A DNA stretch of 64,000 nucleotides, taken from contig NZ_BCMQ01000005.1 of NCBI RefSeq assembly GCF_001485415.1, positions 124,001 through 188,000 of the forward strand. The letters run 5' to 3'. The notes beneath the pieces were generated by a model. It was not told the origin of the DNA. It did not search any database and saw only the letters and a program-made list of their open reading frames with translations. This document shows positions 1-8,697 of the stretch, in pieces (the stretch's first letter is position 1; the number at the start of each line of letters is the position of its first letter). The DNA is from Myroides odoratimimus (lineage in GTDB: Bacteria > Bacteroidota > Bacteroidia > Flavobacteriales > Flavobacteriaceae). Made by a program: the position numbers and the translations under genes.

Positions 1-830
1 AAAGGTATAGCAAATCCAGCTATTTTAGGATCTACATTATTCTTTAATGTTTGTTCTAATGTCACAGGTATTGTTGCCGCAGAAGATTGTGTCCCTAGAG
101 CTGTAAAGTACGCAGGTAACATATTTTTCATTAGCTTAATAGGGTTCTGCTTACTTATCGTACCTGCTATTATGTATTGGAACAGTAGAACGAAGATGTG
201 TAGTAAGAAGATTACTCCTATGATTTTTATAAAGGTGTCTAGTACAATGAATACTTGCCCATTATAAGTCATATTCAAGAATATACCGAAAATAAAGAGC
301 GGTAAGAACGGAATAATGGCTTTGTTGATTAATGACATGATAATACTCTGAAAGTCGTTAAAAACACCCTCTAAGTATTTGAAATTACCTTTAGAGATTC
401 CTATTCCTAAAATAAAAGAGATGATTAAGGCACTCATGACATCAAACATTGGAGGCATTTCGATATTAAAGTAAGGAGCTAGGTTCTTTGTTGATTCTGT
501 AATATCTCCCATTTGTTCTGTCGCTAGTATACTTGGGAATGTCGATATACTCACTCCATAAGATATAAAACCTGCGAATAGGGTAGAACCATAAGCAATA
601 GCTGTGGTAATGATAAGTAATTTACCTGCATTTTTACCAATGTTACCAATCGCAGGAACGATTAGCCCTAAAATGATAAGCGGGATAGAGAAGCCTAGAA
701 AGCCACCGAATATACTGTTAAAAGTACTGAATATTCTACCTATTGATTCTGGTAGATAGTTTCCTAACACACTACCTAAAGCGATAGCGATAATGATCTG
801 CACTAGCAGATTGTTCTTTAATAATTTCAT
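1..830 (-). CDS. Dicarboxylate/amino acid:cation symporter (SDF/DAACS family), 3' part outside window
   Basis: Secondary transporter that would import dicarboxylates or acidic amino acids with Na+ or H+ across the inner membrane. I translated it from the ATG at 830 (protein starts MKLLKNNLLVQIIIAIALG); the frame stays open to base 1, so the C-terminal part lies outside the window. Several hydrophobic helices are visible, and near the truncated end the family motif QSSAATIPVT, part of the substrate-binding reentrant loop, is intact. It lies downstream of tsf on the same strand, separated by a terminator, so it is probably transcribed separately; I see no clear TAnnTTTG promoter in the short gap. 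Family assignment is secure, substrate unknown. Confidence 0.9.
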   Translation of the reverse strand, partial: MKLLKNNLLVQIIIAIALGSVLGNYLPESIGRIFSTFNSIFGGFLGFSIPLIILGLIVPAIGNIGKNAGKLLIITTAIAYGSTLFAGFISYGVSISTFPSILATEQMGDITESTKNLAPYFNIEMPPMFDVMSALIISFILGIGISKGNFKYLEGVFNDFQSIIMSLINKAIIPFLPLFIFGIFLNMTYNGQVFIVLDTFIKIIGVIFLLHIFVLLFQYIIAGTISKQNPIKLMKNMLPAYFTALGTQSSAATIPVTLEQTLKNNVDPKIAGFAIP

Positions 831-866
831 AATAAAATTAGTTGTGTCAGGTAAAAGTAATAAAAA

Positions 867-893
867 AAAGCCTCAGAATTAACTGAGGCTTTT
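867..893 (-). terminator. Rho-independent terminator after tsf
   Basis: Perfect stem AAAAGCCTCAG / CTGAGGCTTTT around a 6-nt loop. Read on the minus strand it is followed by a run of T, so it ends the ribosomal protein/tsf transcript before the symporter gene. Confidence 0.88.
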
Positions 894-918
894 CTAAATA
901 TTGCTAAAAGGTTATTGA

Positions 919-1884
919 TTAACCTAAAGAAGCTCTTTTGAATCCAGTGATTTCTACGTTGAAACCTTTTACATAGTCAGCAACTTTTTTAGACTCATCT
1001 TTAATGAAGTTTTGGTCTAATAATGCTTTCTCTTGGTCTAAAGTAGTGTTGTCACTGATGAAACGTTGGATTTTACCTGGTAAGATTCTATCCCAAATGT
1101 TTTCTGGTTTACCTTCAGCTTTTAATTCAGCTTTAGCATCTTCTTCCGCTTGTTTTAATACTTCTTCAGTAAGTTGAGCGTAAGAAATATATTGAGGTAC
1201 ATTTTTAAGAGTTTTCCCTAAACGTACTAATTCTTCGTTTTCTTTTACGATAACAGCGATACGAGCCTCAGTTTCTTTAGCAACGAATTCTGCGTCAAAA
1301 TCTTTGTAAGATAATGTTTCAGCACCCATTGAAGCAACTTGCATAGATACGTCTTTAGCAATCTCGTCAGCTTTAGCAACAGCTTCAGATAAAGCAGTGA
1401 TAGCAGCGATTTTGTTTCCGTGAACGTAAGAACCGATGAAAGCACCTTCTAATACTTCGAAAGAACCGATCTCGATTTTCTCACCGATAACTCCTGTTTG
1501 CTCAACACATTTTTCAGCAACAGTCATTGTAGCGTCGAATGGAGATGCTAAGAATTCTTCTTTAGTGTTAAAGTTGATAGCTTTCTCAGCTAATTCTTTT
1601 GCTAAAGCTTGGAATCCTTCGTTTTTACCTACGAAGTCAGTCTCACAGTTTAATGTGATAACTACACCTCTAGTTTTGTCTGCATTAACTAAAGCTACAG
1701 CAGCACCCTCGCTTGACTCACGGTCAGAACGGTTAGCAGCAACTTTTTGTCCTTTTTTACGTAAAACTTCGATAGCTTTATCGAAATCTCCTTCAGCTTC
1801 AACTAAAGCTTTTTTACAGTCCATCATTCCGGCACCTGTTTGTTGTCTTAGTTTATTTACTTCTGCAGCAGTAATATTTGCCAT
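919..1884 (-). CDS. tsf: Translation elongation factor Ts
   Basis: Guanine nucleotide exchange factor that recycles EF-Tu from GDP to GTP form in the cytoplasm. The N-terminal UBA-like part reads AEVNKLRQQTGAGMMDCKKAL, followed by the conserved core with NCETDFVGKNEGF near residues 79-91 (the TDFV motif that contacts EF-Tu). Length 321 aa is longer than the 283 aa of E. coli EF-Ts, as I expect for this phylum. It follows rpsB on the same strand, the usual rpsB-tsf order. A terminator-like hairpin containing a promoter motif lies between the two genes, so tsf may have its own transcript. Confidence 0.98.
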   Translation of the reverse strand: MANITAAEVNKLRQQTGAGMMDCKKALVEAEGDFDKAIEVLRKKGQKVAANRSDRESSEGAAVALVNADKTRGVVITLNCETDFVGKNEGFQALAKELAEKAINFNTKEEFLASPFDATMTVAEKCVEQTGVIGEKIEIGSFEVLEGAFIGSYVHGNKIAAITALSEAVAKADEIAKDVSMQVASMGAETLSYKDFDAEFVAKETEARIAVIVKENEELVRLGKTLKNVPQYISYAQLTEEVLKQAEEDAKAELKAEGKPENIWDRILPGKIQRFISDNTTLDQEKALLDQNFIKDESKKVADYVKGFNVEITGFKRASLG

Positions 1885-1914
1885 TTTAAAAGAGTATTAA
1901 TGAGTTAATAAAAA

Positions 1915-1969
1915 AAAGTCGTTATCGACAGTGTATACAAAGGTAGACAACTATCAGCATAACGACTTT
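1915..1969 (-). terminator. Hairpin terminator between rpsB and tsf with a promoter motif in the loop
   Basis: On the minus strand AAAGTCGTTAT is followed after 33 nt by the exact complement ATAACGACTTT, then more T residues. This is a terminator or attenuator after rpsB. Its loop holds TACCTTTG (plus-strand 1938-1945), matching the Bacteroidota -7 consensus. Transcripts starting there would contain only the second arm and so could not form the hairpin. Confidence 0.75.
1938..1945 (-). promoter_or_regulatory. Candidate tsf promoter -7 element (TACCTTTG)
   Basis: Exact TAnnTTTG match on the minus strand, about 55 bases upstream of the tsf start codon and inside the terminator loop. No convincing -33 TTG is seen at the usual spacing, so confidence is moderate. 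Confidence 0.45.
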
Positions 1970-1986
1970 ATGATATTGTTAAAAAA

Positions 1987-2727
1987 TTATGCCTTAGCAG
2001 CAGGAGCTTCTACTTTAGTAGCTTCTTCTTTTTCAGACTTTCTTTCTGCATTACCTTCGATAATAGCAGAAGTCACTAATGATAAAATTTTATCGATTGA
2101 TTTAGAAGCATCATCGTTTGCTGGAATAACAAAATCTACTTGACGTGGGTCAGAGTTTGTATCAACCATAGCGAAGATCGGAATGTTTAATTTTTGAGCT
2201 TCTTTTATCGCAATGTGTTCAGCTTTAATATCTACAACAAATAGAGCTGCTGGTAGACGAGTCATGTCAGCAATAGAACCTAAGTTTTTCTCTAATTTTG
2301 CACGAAGACGTTCAACTTGTAAACGCTCTTTCTTAGAAAGAGTCATAAATGTACCGTCTTTTTTCATTCTATCGATTGAAGCCATTTTTTTAACAGCTTT
2401 ACGAATAGTAACGAAGTTTGTTAACATACCACCTGGCCATCTTTCAGTGATGTAAGGCATGTTAGCAGCAGCTGCTTTTTCAGCTACGATGTCTTTCGCT
2501 TGCTTTTTAGTTGCAACGAAAAGGATTTTTCTTCCTGATGCAGCGATTTTTTTCAAAGCTTCATTAGCTTCTTCTATTTTAGCTGCAGTTTTATATAGAT
2601 TGATAATGTGAATACCATTACGCTCCATATAGATATAAGGAGCCATGTTTGGATCCCATTTTCTAGTCATGTGTCCAAAATGAACACCTGCTTCTAGTAA
2701 ATCTTTTACTTCTACTTTGTTTGCCAT
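1987..2727 (-). CDS. rpsB: 30S ribosomal protein S2
   Basis: Structural protein of the small ribosomal subunit. The sequence has the family hallmarks [22 protein letters not shown] (residues about 11-32), [11 protein letters not shown] and [32 protein letters not shown]. At 246 aa it has the normal length, with a short Ala/Glu/Lys-rich tail. It lies between rpsI and tsf on the minus strand. The 141-bp gap to rpsI contains an 18-bp near-palindrome that could be a leader structure. Confidence 0.98.
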   Translation of the reverse strand: MANKVEVKDLLEAGVHFGHMTRKWDPNMAPYIYMERNGIHIINLYKTAAKIEEANEALKKIAASGRKILFVATKKQAKDIVAEKAAAANMPYITERWPGGMLTNFVTIRKAVKKMASIDRMKKDGTFMTLSKKERLQVERLRAKLEKNLGSIADMTRLPAALFVVDIKAEHIAIKEAQKLNIPIFAMVDTNSDPRQVDFVIPANDDASKSIDKILSLVTSAIIEGNAERKSEKEEATKVEAPAAKA

Positions 2728-2810
2728 TTTCTAATAGTTTACGTTCTGTTACTTTAGCAATAATCGAGTAGCAATAAATTGGTCTCAATTATTTAGATGC
2801 TAAACTACCT

Positions 2811-2828
2811 CTTACAGCATGTTGTAAG
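2811..2828 (-). promoter_or_regulatory. Near-perfect 18-bp palindrome in the rpsI-rpsB gap
   Basis: CTTACAGCATGTTGTAAG is self-complementary along its whole length apart from one G-T pair. It lies about 85 nt upstream of the rpsB start. It could be part of an autoregulatory S2 leader or a protein site; there is no T run, so it is not a standard terminator. Confidence 0.35.
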
Positions 2829-2868
2829 TGGGGCAACAAAAACCCAGATTTTTAATAATAAATAAATA

Positions 2869-3255
2869 TTAACGTTTAGAGAATTGGAATCTCTTACGAG
2901 CTTTCTTCTGACCGAATTTCTTACGCTCTACCATACGAGGGTCACGAGTCAATAATCCTTCTGGTTTAAGAACTGCTCTGTTTTCAACATCAAGTTCACA
3001 CATTGCTCTAGCGATAGCCATACGCACTGCTTCAGCTTGACCTGTTGTTCCTCCACCGTATACATTTACTTTTATGTCAAAGTTCTCAGCGTTCTCAGTC
3101 ATTGTAAGAGGCTGTAATACTTTGTACTGTAATGTACCAGTTGGGAAATAAGTTTTAAAATCTTTTTTGTTAACTGTGATGTTACCTGATCCTTCAGAAA
3201 CATAAACACGAGCAACAGCGGTTTTTCTTCTACCGATTTTGTGAATAACTCCCAT
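2869..3255 (-). CDS. rpsI: 30S ribosomal protein S9
   Basis: Small-subunit ribosomal protein whose C-terminal tail reaches the P-site tRNA. The sequence shows [13 protein letters not shown] at the N-terminus, the [19 protein letters not shown] core and the basic tail [17 protein letters not shown] ending in KR, all typical. Its 128 aa is normal. Its ATG overlaps the rplM stop codon by one base (TAATG), showing translational coupling in the conserved rplM-rpsI pair. Confidence 0.98.
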   Translation of the reverse strand: MGVIHKIGRRKTAVARVYVSEGSGNITVNKKDFKTYFPTGTLQYKVLQPLTMTENAENFDIKVNVYGGGTTGQAEAVRMAIARAMCELDVENRAVLKPEGLLTRDPRMVERKKFGQKKARKRFQFSKR

Positions 3256-3710
3256 TACTTAATTTCGTTTAAATTAACGGCCTTAGGTTGTTGAGCTTCA
3301 TGTTTGTGCTCAGAACCTACATTAACATTTAAATTACGGAATAATTGTGCTCCTAATTTGTTTTTAGGCAACATTCCTTTTACTGCTTTCTCGATCAATA
3401 ATGCAGGGTTTTTTTGTTGCATTACTTTAGCAGTTAATGATCTTTGTCCTCCTGGGTAACCTGTGTGACGGATGTAAGTCTTGTCATCTAATTTGTTACC
3501 TGTTAGGTTGATTTTCTCTGCGTTGATAACGATTACGTTGTCTCCACAGTCTACGTGCGGTGTATAATTTGTTTTGTGCTTACCTCTTAAAAGTACTGCA
3601 ACTTTTGAAGCAAGACGTCCCAAATTTTGACCTTCAGCGTCAACAATTAACCACTCTTTTTGAGCAGTTGCTTTGTTAGCCGATACTGTCTTGTAGCTTA
3701 AACTTTCCAC
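3255..3710 (-). CDS. rplM: 50S ribosomal protein L13 (GTG start)
   Basis: Large-subunit ribosomal protein acting early in 50S assembly. Conserved blocks [36 protein letters not shown] and [10 protein letters not shown] are present. An in-frame ATG lies upstream at 3746, but I place the start at the GTG at 3710. That gives [14 protein letters not shown] and 151 aa, the length usual in flavobacteria, and leaves room for the promoter and palindrome just upstream. It is the first gene of the ribosomal block. Confidence 0.95.
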   Translation of the reverse strand: MESLSYKTVSANKATAQKEWLIVDAEGQNLGRLASKVAVLLRGKHKTNYTPHVDCGDNVIVINAEKINLTGNKLDDKTYIRHTGYPGGQRSLTAKVMQQKNPALLIEKAVKGMLPKNKLGAQLFRNLNVNVGSEHKHEAQQPKAVNLNEIK

Positions 3711-3740
3711 AATAAATTTGTATTTAATTAAACATTCCAT

Positions 3741-3788
3741 TCCCAATTAAGGGAGTGCAAAAGTACAATTATTTCTGTACTTTACAAA
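3741..3788 (-). promoter_or_regulatory. Promoter of rplM-rpsI with palindrome at the transcript 5' end
   Basis: On the minus strand a TTTG (-33; plus 3785-3788) is followed after 19 bp by TACTTTTG (-7; plus 3758-3765), a very good Bacteroidota promoter. Just downstream, at the predicted transcription start, lies the palindrome TCCCTTAATTGGGA (3741-3754), a possible 5' hairpin or autoregulatory element of the L13 operon. Confidence 0.75.
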
Positions 3789-3980
3789 TTTCTACTCCCT
3801 TTTTTAGAAAATATTGGCGCTCAATTGTTTGACTAACAATTGTATCGCTACTCTACTTCCAATATCAATTGCTCTATTTAGGTTAGTATTTTTTACTAGA
3901 TACGATGTACACTAAATTCATTGATTTTTGTAATTATAAAATGTTTGTTTTGAGTAATTTAGTAAATAAAAATAAATGAT

Positions 3981-4466
3981 ATGAAGAAAAAGATCACATT
4001 ACCTGTAATGGCAGTATTAGCGCTAATAATGGCTGGATGTCCACAAAAGAAAGAAGCGGCAACACATGAAGAAGTAATCGAAGAAGTAGTTACTAAAACG
4101 CCTAATCAGAAAGAGTCGCTAGATAGTATAAGTAACCAAGTAACTATGGTGTTAGAACAAGTGGCTTATGATAAAGCACCTGAAGTACTTCATTTAACGA
4201 TAACTAATCAATCTTCAGTAGAAGTAAGTACTGGCTCAGACTACTCTATCAACGTTCTAAAAGGAAAGTCTTGGGAGGTGATGGATATGAAAGGTATTGG
4301 TTTTGATAGAATGATTCATCCTATTGGGCCAGGTGAAGGAGTTGGTTTTGATATCAACTTGTTTAGCAAGGAACTAAAATATGAGAAAGGTACTTATAAG
4401 ATTATAAAACAACTAGCAACTGATAATGGTAGTTTTATTAAAGAGGTAGAGTTTGTAATTAAATGA
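3981..4466 (+). CDS. Putative lipoprotein with bacterial Ig-like (Big_14-like) domain
   Basis: Exported lipoprotein of unknown function. The N-terminus MKKKITLPVMAVLALIMAGC is a signal peptide with a lipobox-like MAGC, so Cys20 would be lipidated. A short Glu/Lys-rich linker follows. Residues about 53-160 resemble the beta-sandwich found in Gram-positive BlaR-associated and other proteins: hydrophobic strands LHLTITNQSS, SINVLKGKSWEVM and GEGVGFDINLF, then YEKGTYKIIKQL. The domain call is from memory of the pattern (strand order, KGTYKI ending) and is moderate. It stands alone between the ribosomal promoter and a 441-bp gap. Confidence 0.65.
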   Translation: MKKKITLPVMAVLALIMAGCPQKKEAATHEEVIEEVVTKTPNQKESLDSISNQVTMVLEQVAYDKAPEVLHLTITNQSSVEVSTGSDYSINVLKGKSWEVMDMKGIGFDRMIHPIGPGEGVGFDINLFSKELKYEKGTYKIIKQLATDNGSFIKEVEFVIK

Positions 4467-4907
4467 TGATACTAGGAAAGTAAATCACAGTCAAACGGGA
4501 GTGTTCTTTATCAAGAGATAAAATTCTTGAAGAGGGATGTTGTAGTCGAAACGTGTTTTGTGGCTTACAAAAGAGTTTATTATAACATGTATATATAGTA
4601 TGGTAGTAAAACTAGGAGATCATGCTGAGTGATTTGAACTCTGATTTTACTCTATTCAGCATGTGCTTTTATTTGAGAAAACATGCATTTTGGTTTTGAA
4701 TGAGTCCGTAGTGAGTCCGTTATGAGTCCGTAGTGACTCCGTAAAATCTTATAAAATAACGGAGTCATTATGGACTTAATATTGAAATAATAAGGTCATG
4801 TACTGAATCTATCTCGTTTAGAACTGATAGATGTCTAATGTAAGAGTGGTAACATAAAGAGATTTTGGTTACCTAGTGTAGTTATTCTCTTCTACTTCTA
4901 TGAGCCT
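4467..4907. other. 441-bp gene-free gap between convergent genes
   Basis: No credible ORF. It holds an inverted repeat CATGCTGA (4621-4628) / TCAGCATG (4656-4663), possibly a weak terminator for the lipoprotein gene; the 11-bp-period repeat block at 4702-4776; and a small GGTAAC/GTTACC inverted repeat near 4850-4875. Confidence 0.6.
4702..4776. repeat. 11-bp-period inverted repeat block, locus A
   Basis: GAGTCCGT occurs at 4702, 4713 and 4724 and GACTCCGT at 4735, each exactly 11 bp apart. The reverse complement appears at 4759-4766 (ACGGAGTC) with a further partial GGACT at 4772, again 11 bp on. The two arms can fold on each other. The unit read backwards is ACTACGGACTC. It shares its architecture with blocks at 23952-24058 and 39163-39240. 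Confidence 0.85.
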
Positions 4908-5471
4908 TTAATATAATTTTGAATTGTAGTTCTCTGGATACTTTGCCATCTCTGCATTATAGTGAGGGCCGATTTCGTCTAATACTTGTTCGAATGTTTT
5001 ATCTTCCACATGGACAAGTTTAATGATACCACATTCTTTCTTTTTATAATCTGCATATCCTAATACGATAGGTACATTAGCAGATTTAGCGATATGGTAA
5101 AACCCTTGTTTCCATTGATCAGAATACCCACGGGTACCCTCAGGAGTATTAATGATAGCTATATCATCAGTAGTATTAATGACATTGACTGCGTATTCTA
5201 CTAGATTTTGTCTTTTGGTTCTATCTACACCGATACATCCAAGTGCTTTAAAGAAAAAACCAAACCATGCTTTAGTATAATAATCTTTTATAAACATGCG
5301 TATAGGTACCCCCATAATCCAGAAGCAGGCTAATGCGTAGTAGAAGTCCCAGTTAGAAGTATGAGGAACGCAGATAAGTACAGTCTTCCTTTCTTTTTTT
5401 GGGTCAAAGTTATTAGGAGCGTACTTCCATCCCGTGATTCCTAACATTATTTTGCCTAGTAACTTTTTCAT
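4908..5471 (-). CDS. PlsC-like 1-acyl-glycerol-phosphate acyltransferase family protein
   Basis: Membrane-associated acyltransferase probably acting on lysophospholipid or a related lipid. Motif I is HTSNWDF (H-x4-D catalytic pair, about residue 36) and motif III is NTPEGTRG (about residue 110). The start is the ATG at 5471 (MKKLLGKIMLG, 187 aa). A TTG 30 bases further out lies within a -7 promoter element (TATATTTG, plus 5499-5506) and cannot be the start. The family includes short variants from Bacteroidota; the exact substrate is not predictable. It stands alone on the minus strand. Confidence 0.85.
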   Translation of the reverse strand: MKKLLGKIMLGITGWKYAPNNFDPKKERKTVLICVPHTSNWDFYYALACFWIMGVPIRMFIKDYYTKAWFGFFFKALGCIGVDRTKRQNLVEYAVNVINTTDDIAIINTPEGTRGYSDQWKQGFYHIAKSANVPIVLGYADYKKKECGIIKLVHVEDKTFEQVLDEIGPHYNAEMAKYPENYNSKLY

Positions 5472-5498
5472 CTTGTTTATCTTAATAATTATTTGAGG

Positions 5499-5506
5499 CA
5501 AATATA
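5499..5506 (-). promoter_or_regulatory. -7 promoter element TATATTTG of the acyltransferase gene
   Basis: Exact TAnnTTTG match about 28 bases upstream of the chosen ATG at 5471. It decides the start: the alternative TTG at 5501 falls inside it. Confidence 0.55.
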
Positions 5507-5646
5507 GAATAATTTAGTTAGGTCTAGATTACATGATTATTGTAATAAAATGCTAATGTTATTATCAGTAATAGAGTAGGTAGTTAAAAATAGAAGTGAT
5601 GCTCATCATTATGCAATAAGTTGATTCTAAATATGAACAAAAGAAA

Positions 5647-5679
5647 TCCCCTTGAAGACATCTAAACTTCAAGGGGATA
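5647..5679 (-). terminator. Terminator after polA
   Basis: Twelve-base perfect stem ATCCCCTTGAAG / CTTCAAGGGGAT with a 9-nt loop, just downstream of the polA stop, followed on the minus strand by TTCTTTTG. Confidence 0.75.
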
Positions 5680-5694
5680 CTATATATGTTTTAA

Positions 5695-8514
5695 TTAATG
5701 TGCTTCTAGCCAATTTTCTCCAGTACCTAGGTCTACTATTAATGGTACATCTAGTTTATAAGCGTTTTCCATTTCAGATTTGACCATTGTCTTTAATGCT
5801 TCAAGTTCTTCTTTATGAGCATCAAAGACAAGCTCATCGTGTACTTGTAGTAGCATCTTAGATTTCCAATTCTCAGCAGTCAACTTCTTGTTGATATTGA
5901 TCATCGCTATCTTTATAATGTCTGCGGCACTACCTTGTATAGGAGCATTGACAGCATTACGCTCAGCTGCACCTTTCACGACAGCATTATGAGAGTGAAT
6001 ATCCTTTAGATATCTTCTACGACCTAAGATAGTCTGTACATATCCATGCTCACGAGCGAAATCTATCTGAGTAGCGATATAACTCTTCAGTTTAGGATAG
6101 GTAGCATAGTAAGCATCGATTAGCTCCTTGCTCTCTGCGCGGGATAGATTAGTCTGATTACTTAGTCCGAAGGCAGATACTCCATAGATAATACCGAAGT
6201 TAACAGTCTTGGCATGACTACGTTGTTCTTTAGTTACTTCTTCTAAAGGTACATTGAATACCTTAGCAGCAGTAGAACGGTGAATATCCTCTCCACGTTG
6301 GAACGATTCTAGCATATTAGGCTCTTGACTCAGTGCTGCTATGATGCGCAGTTCTATCTGAGAGTAATCGGCTGCTAGTAGAACGTAGTTCTCATCACGA
6401 GCTACAAAGGCTTTTCTTACCTGACGACCTCTCTCTGTACGAATAGGAATATTCTGTAAGTTAGGGTTGTTAGAACTAAGACGACCTGTAGCAGCTACAG
6501 CTTGCATATATTCTGTGTGTACTCTATTCGTTTTTATATTCACTTGGTCAGGTAGTGCATCTACATAAGTATTTTGTAGTTTTACTAACTGTCTCCATTC
6601 TAATATGTCTCGTACTATCTCGTGCTTAGGTGCTAAGTCACTTAATATTTCTTCACCAGTAGCATATTGACCTGTTTTTGTTTTCTTAGGTTTAGAGCCT
6701 CCTATTTGAAGTTTTTCGAATAGAATGTCACCTAATTGTTTTGGTGATGCAAGATTAAATTCTTCTCCTGCTTCTAAGAATATGCGTTGTTCTAACAGCT
6801 TAATGTCAGTAGATAAGGTGTCAGATAGCGACTTTAGATATTCAGTATCTAAGCGTATACCTTCTGTCTCCATATCTGCTAATACATTTACTAGAGGTAT
6901 TTCGATATTGTCAAATAACTCTTGTGTATGTGTAGCAACTAATTGAGGCGCAAAAGTTTCTTTTAGTTGATAAGTGATATCAGCATCTTCTCCTGCATAT
7001 TCTTTGACTATCTCGGCATCTATGTCACGCATAGTCTTTTGATTCTTTCCTTTTTTACCGATTAGTTCTTCGATAGGTTGCGGTGTATATTTAAGGTAAG
7101 TCTCTGCTAATACGTCCATATTATGGCGCATATCAGGATTGATTAAATAATGAGCAATCATCGTGTCAAACAGAGGACCTTTTACTACAATGTCATATTG
7201 TTTTAGAATCTTGATATCATATTTAAGGTTTTGTCCTATTTTCTCAATATTTTCTGCTTCAAAGAAAGGAGCGAATTGCTGTGCAAGCGCCTTTGCCTCG
7301 TCTTGGTTCTCTGGGAAAGGTACATAGAATGCTGTCCCTTTTTCAAAAGAGAAAGCTATACCTACTAATTCTGCAGTAAAAGGGTCTAAACCTGTCGTCT
7401 CTGTATCAAAGCACACTGACTTTTGGTTTAGTAAGTTTTGGATTAATAAACGAATAGCCATACTGCTATTACACAGTTGGTATACGTGATTAGTTGTATT
7501 TAGATTACCAAAATAAGCTTCAGTAGAGGAAGAGGTATTACTCGAATCATCTCCAAAAAGAGAGAATTGCTCATCAGCTCCACTTGTAGTTGTAGCAGTA
7601 ACTGTTGGAGTAGGAATGGCCTCTTTTCCTTTATTGAATAGTTTATCGAATTGTTCTTTCATTCTTCTAAACTCAAGTTCAATAAACAAAGCTTCTGATT
7701 TCTCAATATCAGGACATTCTAGTATATAGTCTTTTTCATTGAATTGTACAGGACAGTCTAGGATGATAGTAGCCAGTTTTTTAGAAAGTAATCCTTTCTC
7801 TTTATTTGCTTCTATATTCTCTTTCATTTTACCTTTTAGCTCATGTGTATTGGCTAATAGGTTTTCCATAGAACCGTATTGCTTGATAAATTTCTTCGCT
7901 GTTTTTTCTCCTACACCAGGTAGTCCAGGGATATTATCCACAGCATCCCCCATCATTCCTAAGAAGTCTATCACTTGTTCTGGATAGTCTACTTCGAATT
8001 TCTCTTTTACTTGGTCTACTCCCCATATTTCGATACCATTCCCCATACGAGCTGGTCTATACATAAAGATATTCTCAGATACTAACTGAGCATAATCTTT
8101 ATCCGGAGTCACCATATATACTTCGAAGCCTTCTTTCTCTGCCTGTTTAGACAATGTTCCGATAAGGTCATCAGCTTCATACCCGCTCACTTCTACGATA
8201 GGGATATGCATGGCTTCTAAGATTTGCTTAATATACGGAACAGCTATTTTGATGGCTTCTGGAGTCTCATCTCTATTAGCCTTGTATTCTGGAAATAATT
8301 CTAATCTTAAATCACTACCACCTCTGTCAAAAGCAACAGCTAGGTGATCAGGAGATTCTCTTTTTATAACGTCTATTAGTGAGTTCATAAACCCTAGAAT
8401 AGCAGAGGTATCAAGACCTTTAGAGTTAATTCTAGGGTTTTTTATAAATGCGTAGTATCCTCTAAATATTAAAGCATAGGCATCTAGTAAGAAAAGACGA
8501 TTTTTATTAGCCAT
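5695..8514 (-). CDS. polA: DNA polymerase I
   Basis: Repair polymerase that removes RNA primers and fills gaps. Three domains are visible: an N-terminal 5'-3' exonuclease (about 1-290; EVSGYEADDLIGTL, MMGDAVDNIPGLPGVGEKTA), a 3'-5' proofreading domain (about 350-535) that keeps its acidic residues (FDTETTGLDPF near 368, DTMIAHYLINPD, YAGEDADITYQL), and a family A polymerase domain (about 560-939; ADYSQIELRIIA near 714, KTVNFGIIYG, QVHDELVF near 891). At 939 aa it is full length. It is monocistronic, with a minus-strand TATCTTTG motif at 8556-8563 as a possible -7 element. Confidence 0.98.
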   Translation of the reverse strand: MANKNRLFLLDAYALIFRGYYAFIKNPRINSKGLDTSAILGFMNSLIDVIKRESPDHLAVAFDRGGSDLRLELFPEYKANRDETPEAIKIAVPYIKQILEAMHIPIVEVSGYEADDLIGTLSKQAEKEGFEVYMVTPDKDYAQLVSENIFMYRPARMGNGIEIWGVDQVKEKFEVDYPEQVIDFLGMMGDAVDNIPGLPGVGEKTAKKFIKQYGSMENLLANTHELKGKMKENIEANKEKGLLSKKLATIILDCPVQFNEKDYILECPDIEKSEALFIELEFRRMKEQFDKLFNKGKEAIPTPTVTATTTSGADEQFSLFGDDSSNTSSSTEAYFGNLNTTNHVYQLCNSSMAIRLLIQNLLNQKSVCFDTETTGLDPFTAELVGIAFSFEKGTAFYVPFPENQDEAKALAQQFAPFFEAENIEKIGQNLKYDIKILKQYDIVVKGPLFDTMIAHYLINPDMRHNMDVLAETYLKYTPQPIEELIGKKGKNQKTMRDIDAEIVKEYAGEDADITYQLKETFAPQLVATHTQELFDNIEIPLVNVLADMETEGIRLDTEYLKSLSDTLSTDIKLLEQRIFLEAGEEFNLASPKQLGDILFEKLQIGGSKPKKTKTGQYATGEEILSDLAPKHEIVRDILEWRQLVKLQNTYVDALPDQVNIKTNRVHTEYMQAVAATGRLSSNNPNLQNIPIRTERGRQVRKAFVARDENYVLLAADYSQIELRIIAALSQEPNMLESFQRGEDIHRSTAAKVFNVPLEEVTKEQRSHAKTVNFGIIYGVSAFGLSNQTNLSRAESKELIDAYYATYPKLKSYIATQIDFAREHGYVQTILGRRRYLKDIHSHNAVVKGAAERNAVNAPIQGSAADIIKIAMININKKLTAENWKSKMLLQVHDELVFDAHKEELEALKTMVKSEMENAYKLDVPLIVDLGTGENWLEAH

Positions 8515-8697
8515 CTATAATGTGGTTTTTTATTAAGGGTAATTATTTATATGTTCAAAGATAATGAATTTGTAGTAGGACTTAGGAGAGAACAAAAGTT
8601 TTGTGATTTAGATGTTTGATAAATATCATTAAATATTGTTAAAGATACTTTGAAAGCATTTGGAAAAAATTAAATTTGTTATTTATAGATTATTGAA

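Noticed and set aside
1436..1900. Plus-strand ORF of 154 codons opposite tsf
   Set aside because: It is the shadow of the tsf reading frame; composition and lack of promoter argue against a real gene.
3711..3746. ATG start for L13 at 3746
   Set aside because: It would add 12 residues lying between promoter and normal start; the GTG at 3710 gives the usual 151 aa.
4702..4776. CRISPR array at the tandem repeats
   Set aside because: Units are 11 bp without spacers and no cas genes are near; the layout is an inverted, phased repeat.
5472..5501. TTG start giving ten more residues on the acyltransferase
   Set aside because: The TTG lies inside a TATATTTG promoter element, so the mRNA probably begins after it; the internal ATG gives a family-like N-terminus.
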